From Elephas maximus indicus (lineage: Eukaryota > Chordata > Mammalia > Proboscidea > Elephantidae), in assembly GCF_024166365.1 (NCBI RefSeq), contig NC_064841.1, positions 27,520,001-27,584,000 on the forward strand: a DNA stretch of 64,000 bases, given 5' to 3'. Of the stretch, positions 1-12,344 are shown piece by piece. The position numbers were made by a program, and so were the translations under genes. The notes below the pieces were generated by a model. It saw only the letters and a program-made list of their open reading frames with translations, did no database searches and had not been told where the DNA came from. Numbering within the stretch: the stretch's first letter is position 1; every line of letters begins with the position of its first letter.

Positions 1-398
1 AATTTGAAAACCTAGAAGAAATGGACAACTTTCTAGAAACATACTACCTAAACATACCCGTAACAAAAGAAGAAATTGAGGATGTCATAAAAATTAAAAT
101 AAAAAAAAAAAAGAAAGAAAAGCTTTGGCCCTGATGGATTCACCAGAAAATTCTACTAAACATTCAGGGAAGATTAGACCCCAAATCTACTCAAACTATT
201 CCAGTACATGGAAAAGGAAGTAATACTCTCTAATTCATTCTATGAAGCCAGCATAAACCTGATACCAGAGCCAGGCAAAGATATCACACAAAAAGAAAAT
301 TACAGAACAGCATCCCTCATGAATGTAGATAAAAAATTCTCCAAAATTTTAGCCAACAGAATGCAACATATCAAAAAAATAATACATCATAATTCTCA

Positions 399-1064
399 TG
401 GATTGAATTCTGTCCCCCCAAAATATGTGTCAACTTGGCTAGGTCATGATTCCCACTATTGTGTGGTTGTCCTCCCTTTTGTGACCTGACTATCCTCAGC
501 TTTGTGATGAGTTGTAAATTCTAGCCGCAGTGTCTGTGGTTATGGTCCCATTTGGAAGTGAGCTGTCTGTTATGTTAATGAGACAGGATTTGTTCATGTT
601 AATGAGGATTAGGATGGGATGCAATGCCCTTATTCAGGTCACATCCCTGATGTGACATAAGGGGAGTTTCCCTGGGATAGGGCCTGCATCATCTTTTATC
701 TTACAAGAGATAAAAAGAAAGAAAAACAAGCAGAGAGAGAGGGACTTCCTACTGCCAAAAAAGAAGAGCCAGGAACAGAGCACATCCATCCTCTGGACCT
801 GGGGTCCCTGCATTGAGAACCTCCTGGACCCAGAGAAAGATTGATGCCAAGACACATATAGATCTTCAAGGAAAACCAGGCCCATGGATGTTGAAAGAAG
901 TCAAGGGCCTTCCTCTAGAGCTGACAGAGATAGAAAGCCTTCCCTTGGTGCTAGCACCCTGAATTTGGACTTCTAGCTTCCTAAACTGTGAGAAAATTAA
1001 TTTCTGTTTGTTAAAGCATCCACTTTTGGTATTTCTGTTACAGGAGCACTAGACAACTAAGACA
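399..1064 (+). mobile_element. MaLR-like solo LTR inserted in L1
   Basis: Shares its head (cccccaaaatatgtgtcaac), middle and tail (aggagcac...actaagaca) with the copies at 35954-36643 and, in reverse, 19719-20217. L1 ORF2 text resumes right after it at about 1065. It starts TG and ends CA as LTRs do. Family name is uncertain. Confidence 0.7.
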
Positions 1065-2961
1065 TTGATCATGTGGGATTTATACCAGAGATGCAAGGGT
1101 GGTTCGACATTAGAAAATCAATCAATGTAACTCACCACATAAATAAGACAAAAGAAAAGAATCACATGATCATCTCAATCAGCACAGAATAAAATTTGAT
1201 AAAATTCAACACCCTTTCCTGAGAAAAACTCTCAGCAAAATACAGATAAAAGTGAAAATTCTCAACATAATAAAAGAAATATATGCAAAAGCAACAGCCA
1301 ACATTATTCTCAATGGAGAGAGATTGAAAGCATTTCCCTTAAGAATGGGAATGAAACAAGGATGCCCATTATCACCACTCATATTCAGTATTGTACTGGA
1401 AGTCTAGCCAGAGTGATAGGCAAGAAAGGGAAATAAAGGGTATCCAAATTGGTAAGAAAAAAGTAAAACGATCCCTATTAGCAGGTGACATAATCCTATA
1501 CATAGAAAATCCCAGAGATTCTATGGAACTAATAGAAGGGTTCAACGAAGTGGCAGAGCAGAGGATCAACATACAAAAATCAGTTGGGTTCCTCTACACT
1601 AACAAGGAGAATTACAAAAAAGAAATCAAGAAAACAATAACAATTCATAATAGGCTTCAGAAAGATAAAATACCTAGAAATAAATCTAACCAGGAATGTA
1701 AAAGACTTATACAAGGAAAACTACAAAACACTACAGCAAGACACAGAAAAAGACCTACATAAATGGAAAATATTCCATGTTCATGGATTGGAAGACAACA
1801 TAAAAATGTCAATACTACCCAAAGCTATCTATAAATACAATGCAATTTCCATCCAAATCCCAACAATATTCTTTAACAAAATGGAAAAACTAATCTCCAA
1901 CTTTATATGAAAAGGAAAGAGGTCCTGAATAGTTAAAGCAGTATTGAAGAAAAGGAACAAAGTAGGAGAGCTCATTCTTCCCAATCTCAGAACTTACTAT
2001 ATAGTCACAGTAATCAAAACAGACTGGTACTGATACAACAACAGACACATAGACCAAAGGAACAGAACTGAGAACCCAGAAGTAAATCCATCCATCTATG
2101 ACAGCTGATCTTCAACAAAGGACCAAAGTCCATTCAATGGGGAAAAGACAGCCTCTTCAACAAATGGTGCTGGCAAAACTGGATATCCATTTGCTGAAGA
2201 ATAAGACAGGATTCATTGATCACACCATACAAAAAAACTACAGTGTGATACCATCTCTCCCCTATGAAAATGGCAGTGATCTAAAGAACAGTAAACAACA
2301 AATGCTGACTAGGTTATGAGGAGATTGGAACTCTTATACACTGCTGGTGGGATTGTAAAATGATAAGATCACTATGGAAAATGGTATGGCTCTCCTTAAA
2401 ATCCTAGAAATAGAAACATCTTAGGATACAGCAATTCCATTCCTAGGTATATATCCTAGAGATAAGATATGAGGGCAATGACACGAATAGACAGATGCAC
2501 ACCCATGTTCACACAGCATTATTCACAATAGCAAAAAGATAGAAATAACCTAAGCGTCCATCAATGGCCAAATGGATAAACAAACTGTGGTACATACATA
2601 CAAAGGAATACTATGCAACAATAAAGAATAACGATGAGTCCACAAAACATCTCATAACATGGATGGATCTAGAGGACAATAAACACTGAGTGAAATAAAT
2701 TAAACACAAAAGGACAAATATGCATGATACCATTTTTATAAAAAGTCAAGAATAGGTATACACACAGAAAGCAACATTCTTTGATGGTTACCAGGGATGA
2801 GAGGGGGTGGGAGAAGGAATCACTCACTAGATATTAGACACATGTTTATTCCAGTCACGTGAAAGGCAATACAGAATACTGGGAAAATCAGCACACCTTG
2901 ACAAAGGTAAATGAAGACACTGAGAGGTACGCAAGAATAAAAGACAACTGTAGTAAATGCT

Positions 2962-3123
2962 GGAAACCCTGGTGGCATAGTGGTTGAGTGCTACAGCTAC
3001 TAACCAAAGGGTGGGCAGTTCAAATCCGCCAGGCGCTCCTTGGAAACTCTATGGGGTAGTTCTACTCTATCCTATAGGGTTGCTATGAGTTGGAATCGAC
3101 TCGATGGCACTGGGTTTGGTTTA
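2962..3123 (+). mobile_element. AfroSINE, short form
   Basis: tRNA-derived head with A-box-like 'tggcatagtggttgag' and B-box-like 'gttcaaatccg', then the RTE-like tail 'ctatgagttggaatcgactcg'. Flanked by an 11-bp target duplication tagtaaatgct at 2951-2961 and 3124-3134. Confidence 0.93.
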
Positions 3124-4165
3124 TAGTAAATGCTATAACTTATGCAATTTTGCAACAACAGTAATAACAAGCAAAAAATATGTGAGTGGTTGCATACGTA
3201 GATATGTATGCTATATGGGTGTGAGAAGACGTATGGGAGTACATGCATGTGTGCATATAGGTATATTTGTGGACACATGTAAATACATGTTTGTATGTGC
3301 TGCACATATATTCATATATACAATACAATAAAGCACATAGGGGACACACTTGTGGATACTTTCTAGACATACCCAAACATCTTGTAGGACTGAATTACTG
3401 AGTTTGAAGGCTCAGGACCATGGTGTCATGCGACTACTAGGTTAATTGGCATAACTTCGTTCATAAAGATAATATTCTACATCCTAGTTTGGTGAGTAGT
3501 GTCTGCGGGCCTTGAAAGTTCGTGAGGAGCCATCGAAGATACAACTGTTGGTCTCTTCCTACCTAGAGCAATGGAGAGTGAAGGAACCAAAGACTCAAGG
3601 AAAAAATTAGTCCACAGAATTAATGGCCCACACAAACCATAGCCTCTTCTAGCCTGTGACCAGAAGAACTAGATGGTGCCTGGTTACCACTACCGACCAT
3701 TCTGACCAGGGACGCAATAGAAGGTCCAGGTTACAATGGGATAAAAATATAGAACAAAATTCAAATTCACATATAAGACCAGAGTTACTGGACTAATAGA
3801 GACTAGAGGAACCCCCGAGACTATCATCTTAAAATAGCCTTTTAACCTGGAACTAAAGCCACTCCCAGAGGTCACCTTTTAGCCAAATAATTGGCCTATA
3901 AAATAAAAAATAACACCCACGAGGAATGTGCTCCTTTAAATAATCAACTATATAAGACAAAATGGTCAATGTTTACACAAAAGCAAAGCAAGGAAACTGG
4001 CTAAATGGCAACAGGGCAGGCAGGGTGGAAGTGGTGAGACTGCTGACTCATTATGGGGATCGTAAGCTAATGTCATGGAAAAATTTGTGTACGAATTTTT
4101 GAATGAGAAACTAATTTGCTGTGTAAACTTTCACCTAAAGCACAATAAAATAGTTTAAAAATGAG

Positions 4166-4504
4166 GAAACAGTGACCCAGAAGTCACTGAAGGAAAAAAT
4201 AGACTATTAACCTTGATGGCAAAACCCCAAAAACACTCCAAGTTCAGGGTCAGAGGGCAGGAAGAAAGGGTGCTGAAAATAAGGGATTACTTAAAATTTC
4301 TCTGCTAAACAATGCTCCCAGGCAGGTGGGTGTGGGAGGAGATAGAAAGGCAATAAGGAATACCATAGGAAAAACTGTACAAGAAAGTCACTGCCCAAGT
4401 ACCATGTAAACTAAAATGCAGTATGATTTTTAACAATTGAAACAGGGGTTGATGATAAGAACTGAAAATCCATTTGAACTGGATGCTAGATCATATTGCT
4501 TTGA
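4166..4504. other. Unassigned intergenic sequence
   Basis: No convincing ORF or repeat seen between the end of the L1 and the RTE fragment. Confidence 0.5.
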
Positions 4505-5045
4505 TTGGTACCGAGGAGAAAAGATTGAATTGTCAAGGATTTCATTTTACTTGGATCCATAATCAATGCCCGTGGAAGCAGCAGTCAAATCAAATAACAT
4601 ATTGCATTGAGCAAATCTGCTGCAAAAGATTTCTTTAAAGTGTTAAAAAGCAAAGATGTCACTCTGGGAACTAAGGTATGCCAGACTCAGCCATAGTATT
4701 GCCTCCTATGCATGTGAAAGCTGGACAATGAATAAGGAAGACCAAAGAAGAATTAATGCAAACAAATCTGTCTTGGAAGAAGTACAGCTAGAATGCTCCT
4801 TAAAAGTAAGGATGATGAGACTACGTCTCAAGTACATTGGACATGTTGTCAGGAGGGACAAGTCTTTGGAAAAGGACATAATGCTTGGTAAGATAGAGGG
4901 TCAGTGAAAAAGAGGAAGGCCCTCAAGAAGATGGATTCACACAGTGGCTGCAAAAACAGGCTCAAACAAAGCAATGATTGTGAGGACGGTGCTGGACCGG
5001 GCAGTGTTTTGTTCTGTTGTACATAGGGCACCTAACAACAACAAG
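4505..5045 (+). mobile_element. RTE (BovB-like) LINE 3' fragment
   Basis: Encodes the typical RTE C-terminal text in broken frames (SIASYACESWTMNKEDQRR near 4690-4750) and ends in the RTE tail with a caacaacaagaa repeat. Frames carry stops and shifts. Confidence 0.88.
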
Positions 5046-5304
5046 AACAAGGTTGAAGCATTAAATTTATAATCCTGAAGCATTAAATTTATAATCCTAA
5101 AACATTACTTGTCTCAACACTGAGGAGTACTCACTTAATCATAATGTTAATGCCATCTGTTAATTTTCAACTTTTGATTTAGCCTATAAGCCAAACCCAG
5201 AAACTTAAAATGTTATGTAACAGAATGTAAATGTTACCAATCTTGACAATATAAAATTAAAGGTCTTGCTAACAGTAGACATACGGTTGAAAGTGGAGAG
5301 GTCA

Positions 5305-5731
5305 AGTGCTAGCTTCCTTGTGCTGCTATAACAGAAATACCACAAGTGGGTGGCTTTAAAAAAAAAAAAACAAACCCAACAGTAATTTATTTTCTCACAG
5401 TTCAGAAGGCTAGAATTTCGAATTCAGGGCACTGACTCTAGGGGAAGGCTCCGTTGGCTCTGTGGGCAGATTCATGTCTCTTCCAGCATCCCTTGATTGC
5501 TTGGCAATATTCATGTGGCATCTATCTTCCCCTGATTGTGCTTGCTTGTCTCAGTGTCTGTGGTGATCCTTATAAATCAGATGTGATTAGGTTTAGAACA
5601 CCCTAACTCAATATGGCTTCATTAACATAGCAAAGAGAACTCTGTTTCCAAACAGGATTACATCCACATGTTTACGGGTTAGGATTCCAACACATCTTGT
5701 GGCGGGGGGGGACATAATTCAATCCCTGACA
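5305..5731 (-). mobile_element. MaLR-like LTR, antisense
   Basis: Reads in reverse as a TG-start element with 'attgaattatgtcccccc' at one end and 'tgctgctataacagaaatac' at the plus-strand left end, the same edges as the copy at 19719-20217, but more diverged and shorter. Confidence 0.65.
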
Positions 5732-5737
5732 GGAGGG

Positions 5738-6052
5738 TTGTTGTTGTTGTTATTAGTTGTCAATGACTAATGGCGATCCCAAGCACAACAGGACCATTCC
5801 ATTGTGGTTCGTAAGGATTTCATTGGCTGATTTTTTGGAAGTAGATCATCAGGCCTTTTTTACTAGATTATCTGAGCCTGGAAACTTCTCTGAAACATAT
5901 TCAGCATCACAGCAACACACAAGACTTCACCGATAGACTGGTGAGATGGCTGTGCCTTGGCTGGGAATTAAATCTGGGTTTCCTACATGGGACATGAGAG
6001 AGAATTCTACCAGTGAATTCTGTCATTGAATCACCACTGCTCCTGAAGGGGA
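5738..6052 (-). mobile_element. tRNA-Gly-derived SINE with RTE-like tail
   Basis: In reverse it carries 'agtggtgattcaatgacaga' and 'atttaattcccagcc', a decayed tRNA-Gly-like head, and ends in the RTE-type text 'gggatcgccattagtcattg'. The clearer plus-strand copy is at 56528-56868. Confidence 0.7.
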
Positions 6053-6055
6053 GGG

Positions 6056-6785
6056 TTGTTGTTGTGCTGTTAGTTACCATCAAGTCGGCTCTGGCTCATG
6101 GTGACCTTATGTACAATGGAATGAAATGTTGCCTGTGCCGTCTTCATGATAGTTGGTATGTTTGAATACACTGTTATGACTGCTCGTCAATCCATCTCGT
6201 TGAGGGTTTCCCTCATTTCACTGACCCTCTCCTTTACCAAACATGATGAACCTTTCTCCTGATTGGTCCCTCCTGATGACATGTCCAAAGTAAGCTGAAG
6301 TCTCGCCACTCTTACTACTAAGGAACATTGTGGTTCTATTTCTTCTAAGACTGATTTTTTTTGTTCTTTTGGCAGTCTGTGTTATATTCAGTATTCTTCA
6401 CCATCACCACAGTTTAAATTCATCAATTCTTCTTTTGTCTTCCTTTGTCATTCCCAGCTTTCACAAGCATATGAAGTGATTGAAAAGAGCATGGCTTGGG
6501 TTAGGAGCACCTTAGTCATCAAAGAGATATCTTTGTTTTATAAAACTTTGAAGAGCCATCTTGCAGAATATTTACCCAACACAATGTCATTTGATTTATT
6601 GGCTGCTGCTTGCGTGGGCATTGATTGTTGAGTAAGTAGAATGAAATTGTTGACAACTTCAATTTTAACTCCATTTATCATGACGTTATTTTATCAGTTC
6701 TCTTGTCAGGATTTTTGTTTTCTTCATGTTCAGGCATAATCTACATTGAAGGCTGTATTCTTTGACCTTCTTCAGTAGCAGGGAA
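6056..6785 (-). mobile_element. RTE (BovB-like) LINE 3' part, antisense
   Basis: Begins with the reversed RTE tail (gttgttgttgtgctgttagt) and runs through 3' UTR and the C-terminal coding region to the 'ttgaccttcttcagtag' block, aligning by eye with 8573-9710 and 40638-41520. Confidence 0.85.
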
Positions 6786-6834
6786 TGCTAAAAAACCGAT
6801 GCTAGGTGCCCTAATATCCTCGTCTATGGAAAGC

Positions 6835-7060
6835 AGTCAAGCATAGTAGTTAATTACACAGATAATAGAGTCATCCCAGCTCTATCACATATTAACCGGG
6901 TAACCTTGCACAAGTTACCTAACCTCTCCGTGCCTTAGTTTCCATGTCTGAAAAAGGGGGATAATAATCTCTATTTCATAGGTCTTACAAAATGATAAAA
7001 TTAGTTGATATATGTAAAGTGTTTAGAACAGGGCCTAGTAAACAGCATGCACTCAATAAA
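6835..7060 (+). mobile_element. MIR SINE
   Basis: Contains the core MIR pattern 'ccttgcacaagttacctaacctctccg...cttagtttcc' and 'gggggataataat', ending with the 'gcactcaataaatatt' tail. An old mammalian tRNA-derived SINE. Confidence 0.85.
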
Positions 7061-7109
7061 TATTTAATATCACCGAATATCATTGGGAGCTATGAGATGT
7101 TGTCTCACT

Positions 7110-7111
<2 letters not shown>

Positions 7112-7180
<69 letters not shown>
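7112..7180. repeat. (TA)n microsatellite
   Basis: About 34 uninterrupted TA dinucleotides, directly abutting the tail of the antisense AfroSINE at 7181, so it probably grew from that SINE's 3' end. Confidence 0.95.
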
Positions 7181-7182
<2 letters not shown>

Positions 7183-7332
7183 CCGTCTGGTCGATTCCAA
7201 CTCGTAGTTACTCTGTAGGACAGAGTAGAACTGCCCCACACGGTCCCCAAGGAGCATCTTATGGATTCAAACCGCTGACCTTTTTTGGTTAGCAGCCATA
7301 GCTCTTAACCACTGTGCCACCAGAGTTTCCGT
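7181..7332 (-). mobile_element. AfroSINE, short form, antisense
   Basis: Reverse tail 'tgccgtctggtcgattccaa' through 'ccactgtgccaccagagttt'. Confidence 0.9.
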
Positions 7333-7334
7333 TG

Positions 7335-8239
7335 TCTTATTTAGCAGAATAAAAAACAGAACAAAAATAACAGTTTTAAGTGGAGAGGAAGAAGAGAAAG
7401 AGAGAACACGTAGCTTACGTGGACTACTTTCATACTTCAGCTAACAAATGTCTAAAATCGACAAATAACAGTGTTTCATATTATTTAAAGTTAGGGAGAT
7501 AACCAGGAGAAAAACAAAGGTGAGAAACAGTTAAAAGTAATTTTTAGTTTTCTAACCAAATAAAGAATGATACAATTATTCTTAAGGAATAAAATAAATT
7601 TATAATAAATTTGGCACAAATTATTTCTATGAAAGTGGAAACCCCAAAAGCCAAAAAATCAGGCCGAATCTATTCTTTTGCAAAAGAATTCAGTCTGACA
7701 CATTTATTTGGAAATGAAAAATAATCTCTCAGTCCACATAATTTTCCCAAGTCTTTGCCACATTTTCCCAGGTGACAGCAATGCCACACCTCTTGGCAGC
7801 AAAAGTCACATCCTGGGGACACATGTATTAGCACCTTATGTCACTTATTTAATCTTTACAAAAATTATACTAGCCCACAGTTCAATTTCATCCAAGCTTG
7901 TGTGGCTTGTTTGTGTGTGCAACTTATCTGGAGGGCAAAACACTTTCTCTGTAAGATTGCAACACAGGTTATCAGTTTTCACAGTCCTTGTAGCCAGGTG
8001 ATCTGTGTCCACCCTTTAGACCATTCTGGCGTCTCTGAGTGGCCACCTTTCTCATCTCTTGACCTACCACCCCTTCATGCAATGTTTAAATTTTATTTTC
8101 TCCCTCAGGCACATCTAACAGGAACGTGCTTGGTTAACATCTGAGAGGAACTAAAACACCAAAGATATTTAGACATACATTGATGTTGTTATTCTTCATT
8201 TTGCTAATATATTTGGTTCACTTTCCCTATTGACAGCTT
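7335..8239. other. Unassigned intergenic sequence
   Basis: Overlapping short open frames at 7708-8144 carry no recognisable domain and no splice context. No repeat recognised. Confidence 0.5.
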
Positions 8240-8560
8240 TTTCATAGATATTATCTGCCAAGTTCTGTGCTAGGAGTTGACAATCTAGTTTAACAGATAA
8301 ATTAGGCAAAAAAAAAAATTGTAATAGAATATAAATTCTACAGTGAAGATAAATAAGCAGAGTGCTGCTAGAACATATAGTAGGGAAACTAACACAGCCT
8401 GTGAAGAAAGGTAGAGTGTTAAGTAAGGTTTCCTGAAAGAGGGTATAGTCAAGCAAAAAAGTTGAGGAAGAACACTCTAGGGAGAAGATATAGCATGGTA
8501 ATGACCTAAAATAAGAGCCTGGAACAAAAGCTTGTGTTCAGGGTTCTGGGGGTGGTTTAC
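8240..8560 (+). mobile_element. L2 LINE fragment
   Basis: The sequence 'ctgccaagttctgtgctagg', the later 'aaggtttcctgaaagagggt' and 'acactctagggagaagatat' follow the usual order of the L2 3' end. Diverged. Confidence 0.6.
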
Positions 8561-8611
8561 CCTGGGTAGCTGTTGTTGTTAGGTGCCGTTGAGCCAGTTC
8601 CCACTCATACC

Positions 8612-8782
8612 AAAAAAAAAAACCCCAAAGCTGTTGCCATGGAGTCAATTCCAACTCATACCAAACCTATAGGACAGAGTAGAACTGCCCCATAGGGTTT
8701 CCAAGAAGTGCCTGATGGATTTGAACTGTTGACCTTTTGGTTAGCAGCCATAACGCTTAACCACTACATTACCAGGGTTTAT
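8612..8782 (-). mobile_element. AfroSINE, antisense, inside RTE
   Basis: Starts with an A-rich tail, reads 'atggagtcaattccaactca' to 'ccactacattaccagggttt'. RTE text is duplicated on both sides (gttcc-actc). Confidence 0.9.
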
Positions 8783-8937
8783 GTTCCAACTCCTAGCGAT
8801 CCTATATATCCTATATACAGCAGAACAAAAAACTGCCCAGCCCTATGCCATACTCACAATCCTTGCTATGTTTGAGCCCATCATTGCAGCCACTGTGTCA
8901 ATCCATCTCGTTGAGGGTCTTTCTCAATTTTTGCTGA

Positions 8938-9101
8938 CCCCCTGGTGGTATGGCGGTTAAGAACTCGGCTGCTAACCAAAAGGTTAGCAATTCTCATTCA
9001 CTTGCTGCTCCTCAGAAACCCTATAGGGCAGTTCTACTCTGCCCTATAGGGTCGCTAGAAGTCAGAATCGACTAGACAGCAACGGATTTGCTTTCGTTTG
9101 G
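8938..9101 (+). mobile_element. AfroSINE, plus, inside RTE
   Basis: Head 'ctggtggtatggcggttaag', tail 'gtcgctagaagtcagaatcg'. RTE text resumes with 'taccttaccaagtatgatgt'. Confidence 0.9.
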
Positions 9102-11717
9102 TTTTTCTACCTTACCAAGTATGATGTCCTTATCCAGGGATTTATCCCTCCTGACAACACGTCCAAAATACATGAGAGGAAGTCCAGCCATTCTCACTTC
9201 CAAGGAGAACTCTGGCTGTCCTTTTCCCAAGACAGATTTGTTCATTCTTCTGGCACTCGATGGTATGTATGTTCAATGTTCTTCACCAACACCATAATGA
9301 AAAGGAATCAATCCTCTGATCTTCCTTATTCATTGTCCAGCTTCTACATGCATAAGAGGCAATTGAAAATACCATGGCTTCTGTCAATTTTTTGTTTTTT
9401 GTTTGTTTGTTTGTTTGTTTTCTGTCAGGCGCACCTTAGTCCTCAAGGTGACTCCTTTGTTTTTTAAACATTTTAAAGAGGTCTTTTGCAGCAGATTTGC
9501 CCAATGCAATAAGTTGTTTGATTTCTTGACTGCTGCTTCAATGGGCATTGATTGTGGATCCAAGTAAAATGAAATCCTTCACAACTTCAATATTTTCTGT
9601 TTATCATGATGTTGTTTATTGGTCTAGTTGTGAGGATTTTTGTTTTCTTTATGTTGTGGCATAATCCATACTGAAGGCTGTAGTCTTTGATCTTCATCAG
9701 TAAGTGCTTCAAATCCTCTTTACTTTCAGGAGGCAAAGTTGTGTCACCTGCTTATCACAGGTTGTTAATGAGTCTTCCACCAACCCTGATACAGCATTCT
9801 TCTTCATATAGTGCAGCTTCTCAGACTGTCTGCTCAGCATACAAATTGAATAAGTATAGTGAAAGGATACAACCTTGACGCACATATTTCCTGACTTTAA
9901 ACCACACAGTATCCGCCTTGTTCAGTTCAAATGACTGCCTCTTGGTCTATGTACAGGTTAATCATGAGCACAACTAAGTGTTCTGTAATTCCCATTCTTC
10001 ACAATGGTATTCATAATTTTTCATGTTCCACATAGTCAAAAGTCTTTGTGTAGTCTATAAAACACAGGTAAACATCTTTCTGTTATTCTCTGCATTCAGC
10101 CAGCATCCATTGGATGTCAGCAATGGTATCCCTCATTCCATGTCCTCTTCTGAATCCAACTTGAATTTCTGGTAGTTCCCTTTGAAGTACTGCAACAACT
10201 ATTTTTGAACTATCTTCAACAAAACTTTACTTTTGTGTGATATTAATGATATTGTTCAATAATTTCCATATTCTATTGGATCACCTTTCTTTGAAATGGG
10301 CACAAACATAGATCTGTTCCAGGGGGTTGGCCAGGTACTTGTCTTCCAAATTTCTTGGCATAGATGAGTGAGAGCCTCCAGTGCTGCATCTGTTTGTAGA
10401 AACATCTCAATTGGTATTTTGTCACTTCCTGGGGCCTTGTTTTTCACCAATGCCTTCAGTGCAGGCTCGGACTTCTTCCTTCAGTACCATTAGTTCTTGA
10501 TCATATGCTACCTCCTGAAATGGTTGAATGGCAAGCAATTCTTTTTGGTACAGTGACTCTGTGTATTCCTCCCATCTGCTTTTGATTCTTTCTGCACCAT
10601 TCAATTTTTTGCCCATAGAATCCTTCAATATTGTAACTCGGGGCTTGAATTATTTCTTCAGTTCTTTCAGCTTGAGAAATGCTGAGCGTGTTCTTCCCTT
10701 TTGGTTTTCTAACTCCAGGTCTTCACACATTTCATTATAGTACTTTACTTTGTCTTCTCAAGCCACGCTTTGAAATCTTCTGTTCAGCTCTTTTCTTTAT
10801 CATTTCTTCCATTCGCCTTAGTTGCTCTACATTCGAGAACAAGTTTCAGAGTCTCTTTTGACAACCATTTGGTCTTTCCTTTCTTTATTGTCTTTTTTAA
10901 CGAACTTTTTTCTTTCTTCATGTAAGATGTCCTTGATGCCATCCCACAATTTGGTCTTCGGTCATTAGTGTTCAATGTGGCAAATCTAATCTTAAGATTG
11001 TCTCCAAATTCAGGTAGGATATACTCAAGGTCATATTTTGATTCTTGTGGACTTGTAATTTTTTTCAGCTTCAACTTGAACTTGCATATGAGCAATTGAT
11101 TGTCTATTCTGCTGTCGCTCCTGGCCTTGTTCTAAATAATGATATTGAGTTTTTCCATCATCCTTTTCCACAGATGTAGTAGACCACTTGATTGTCTGAT
11201 GCAAAATGGCCAATAACAGTTCATTTCACTAATGCCTAGGATATCGATCTTTGTACATTCCATTTAATTTTTGATGATTTCCAATTTTCCTAAATTCTTA
11301 CCTCATATGTTCCATGTTCCAATTATTAATGGATGTTTGCAGCTGTTTCTTCTCATTTGCATCATGTCACATCCACAAATGAGAGTCCCAAAAGCTTGAC
11401 TCCATCTATGCCATTAAGGTTAACTCTACTTTGACCTTAATGACAGTCATATTTTGAGTATCTTCCAAACTGAGGGGCTCATCTTCCTTCACTCTATCAG
11501 ACAATGTTCCACTTCTACTCGTAAAGTTTTCACTGGCCATTTTTTTCAGAAGTAGACTGCCAGATCCTTCCTCCTACTCTGTCTTAGTCTGGAAGCTCCA
11601 CTGAAACCTTTCTACCATGGGTGACCCTGCTGGTATTTGAAATATTGGTGGCATAGCTTCCTGCATCATCAAAACAAGCAAGCCACCCCAGTGCAACAAA
11701 CTGACAGACAGGTAGTG

Positions 11718-11907
11718 GAATCTGGGGAGAAGAAGTAGAGAAACAAGGATGTAGGGAAAGTCAAAACAGAGTGCTTTCAAGTTGAAAGCAAGGACCAAGT
11801 TGACCACCATCATAGACCAGTGTTATTCAATCCTGTGTGAACTTTCCACTTGGCATGTGAAAGTGAGAAGCATTTATCTCTCAGTACCCAGTTATTCAAG
11901 AATTTTC
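11718..11907. other. Short unassigned sequence
   Basis: No feature seen between the RTE 5' end and the next SINE. Confidence 0.5.
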
Positions 11908-11922
11908 TCATGGATGTTAAGT

Positions 11923-12119
11923 TCACTGCCATCAAGTCGATTTCAACTAATAGCAACTCTATAGGACAGAGTAAAATTGTCTATAGTGTTTCCAAGGCTG
12001 TAAATCTTTATGGAAGCAGACCATCACATCTTCTTCCCAAGGAGCAGCTGGTGAGTTCAAACTGCTAACATTTCAGTTATCAGCTGAAAACTTAACCACT
12101 GTGCCACTAGAGCTCCTGT
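11923..12119 (-). mobile_element. AfroSINE, long form, antisense
   Basis: Contains the extra block 'ggctgtaaatctttatggaa...gcagaccatcaca' absent from the short form. Imperfect 15-bp target duplication tcatggatg(t/g)taagt at 11908-11922 and 12120-12134. Confidence 0.9.
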
Positions 12120-12344
12120 TCATGGATGGTAAGTCTCCTGCAATTCCAGGTTTCTCTTCCCGGAATGCCCAGCGATTTTAGCATACAAAACCCTCAGAAA
12201 CCTTTTGGGGCAGGATGTAAGAGGTAGGTGGTGCATTCTCCACCAATGGCTACAGTAAAAGATGGGGCTGAGAGGGTTTGAGATGGCTAAAATTGATTTC
12301 TACTTATTAATTTGTCTCCACAATCTTATTAAACTCTATCATTA

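Larger units (their letters stand above)
1..4165 (+). mobile_element. L1 LINE, ORF2 to 3' UTR, decayed and interrupted
   Basis: Starts inside ORF2. The reverse-transcriptase stretch [14 protein letters not shown] is readable near 1361-1405, and later ORF2 and 3' UTR text follows to an A-rich end near 4160. The region 3420-4160 matches the 3' UTR type seen again at 18305-18945 (antisense), 46017-46625 and 59785-60530, so it is one lineage's L1 tail. Frames are broken by many stops and shifts; no intact ORF remains. A MaLR-like LTR splits it at about 399-1064 and an AfroSINE at 2962-3123. Confidence 0.85.
8573..11717 (-). mobile_element. Near full-length RTE LINE, antisense, with EN deletion
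   Basis: Runs in reverse from the RTE 3' tail (8573) through RT to endonuclease and 5' UTR text ending near 'caacaaactgacagacaggt'. RT motifs are readable on the minus strand at 10256-10450 (KNKAPGSDKIPIEMF, RSMFVPISKKGDPIEYGNY), and RT-linker text at 10422-10628. Frames are broken. Around 11170-11190 the sequence jumps from the start of the region seen at 30430 in the other copy to much later endonuclease text, so a block of several hundred bases of the endonuclease appears deleted. Two SINEs (8612-8782, 8938-9101) are inserted in its 3' UTR. Confidence 0.9.

Noticed and set aside
1391..1762. 123-residue open frame
   Set aside because: L1 ORF2 fragment with shifts on both sides.
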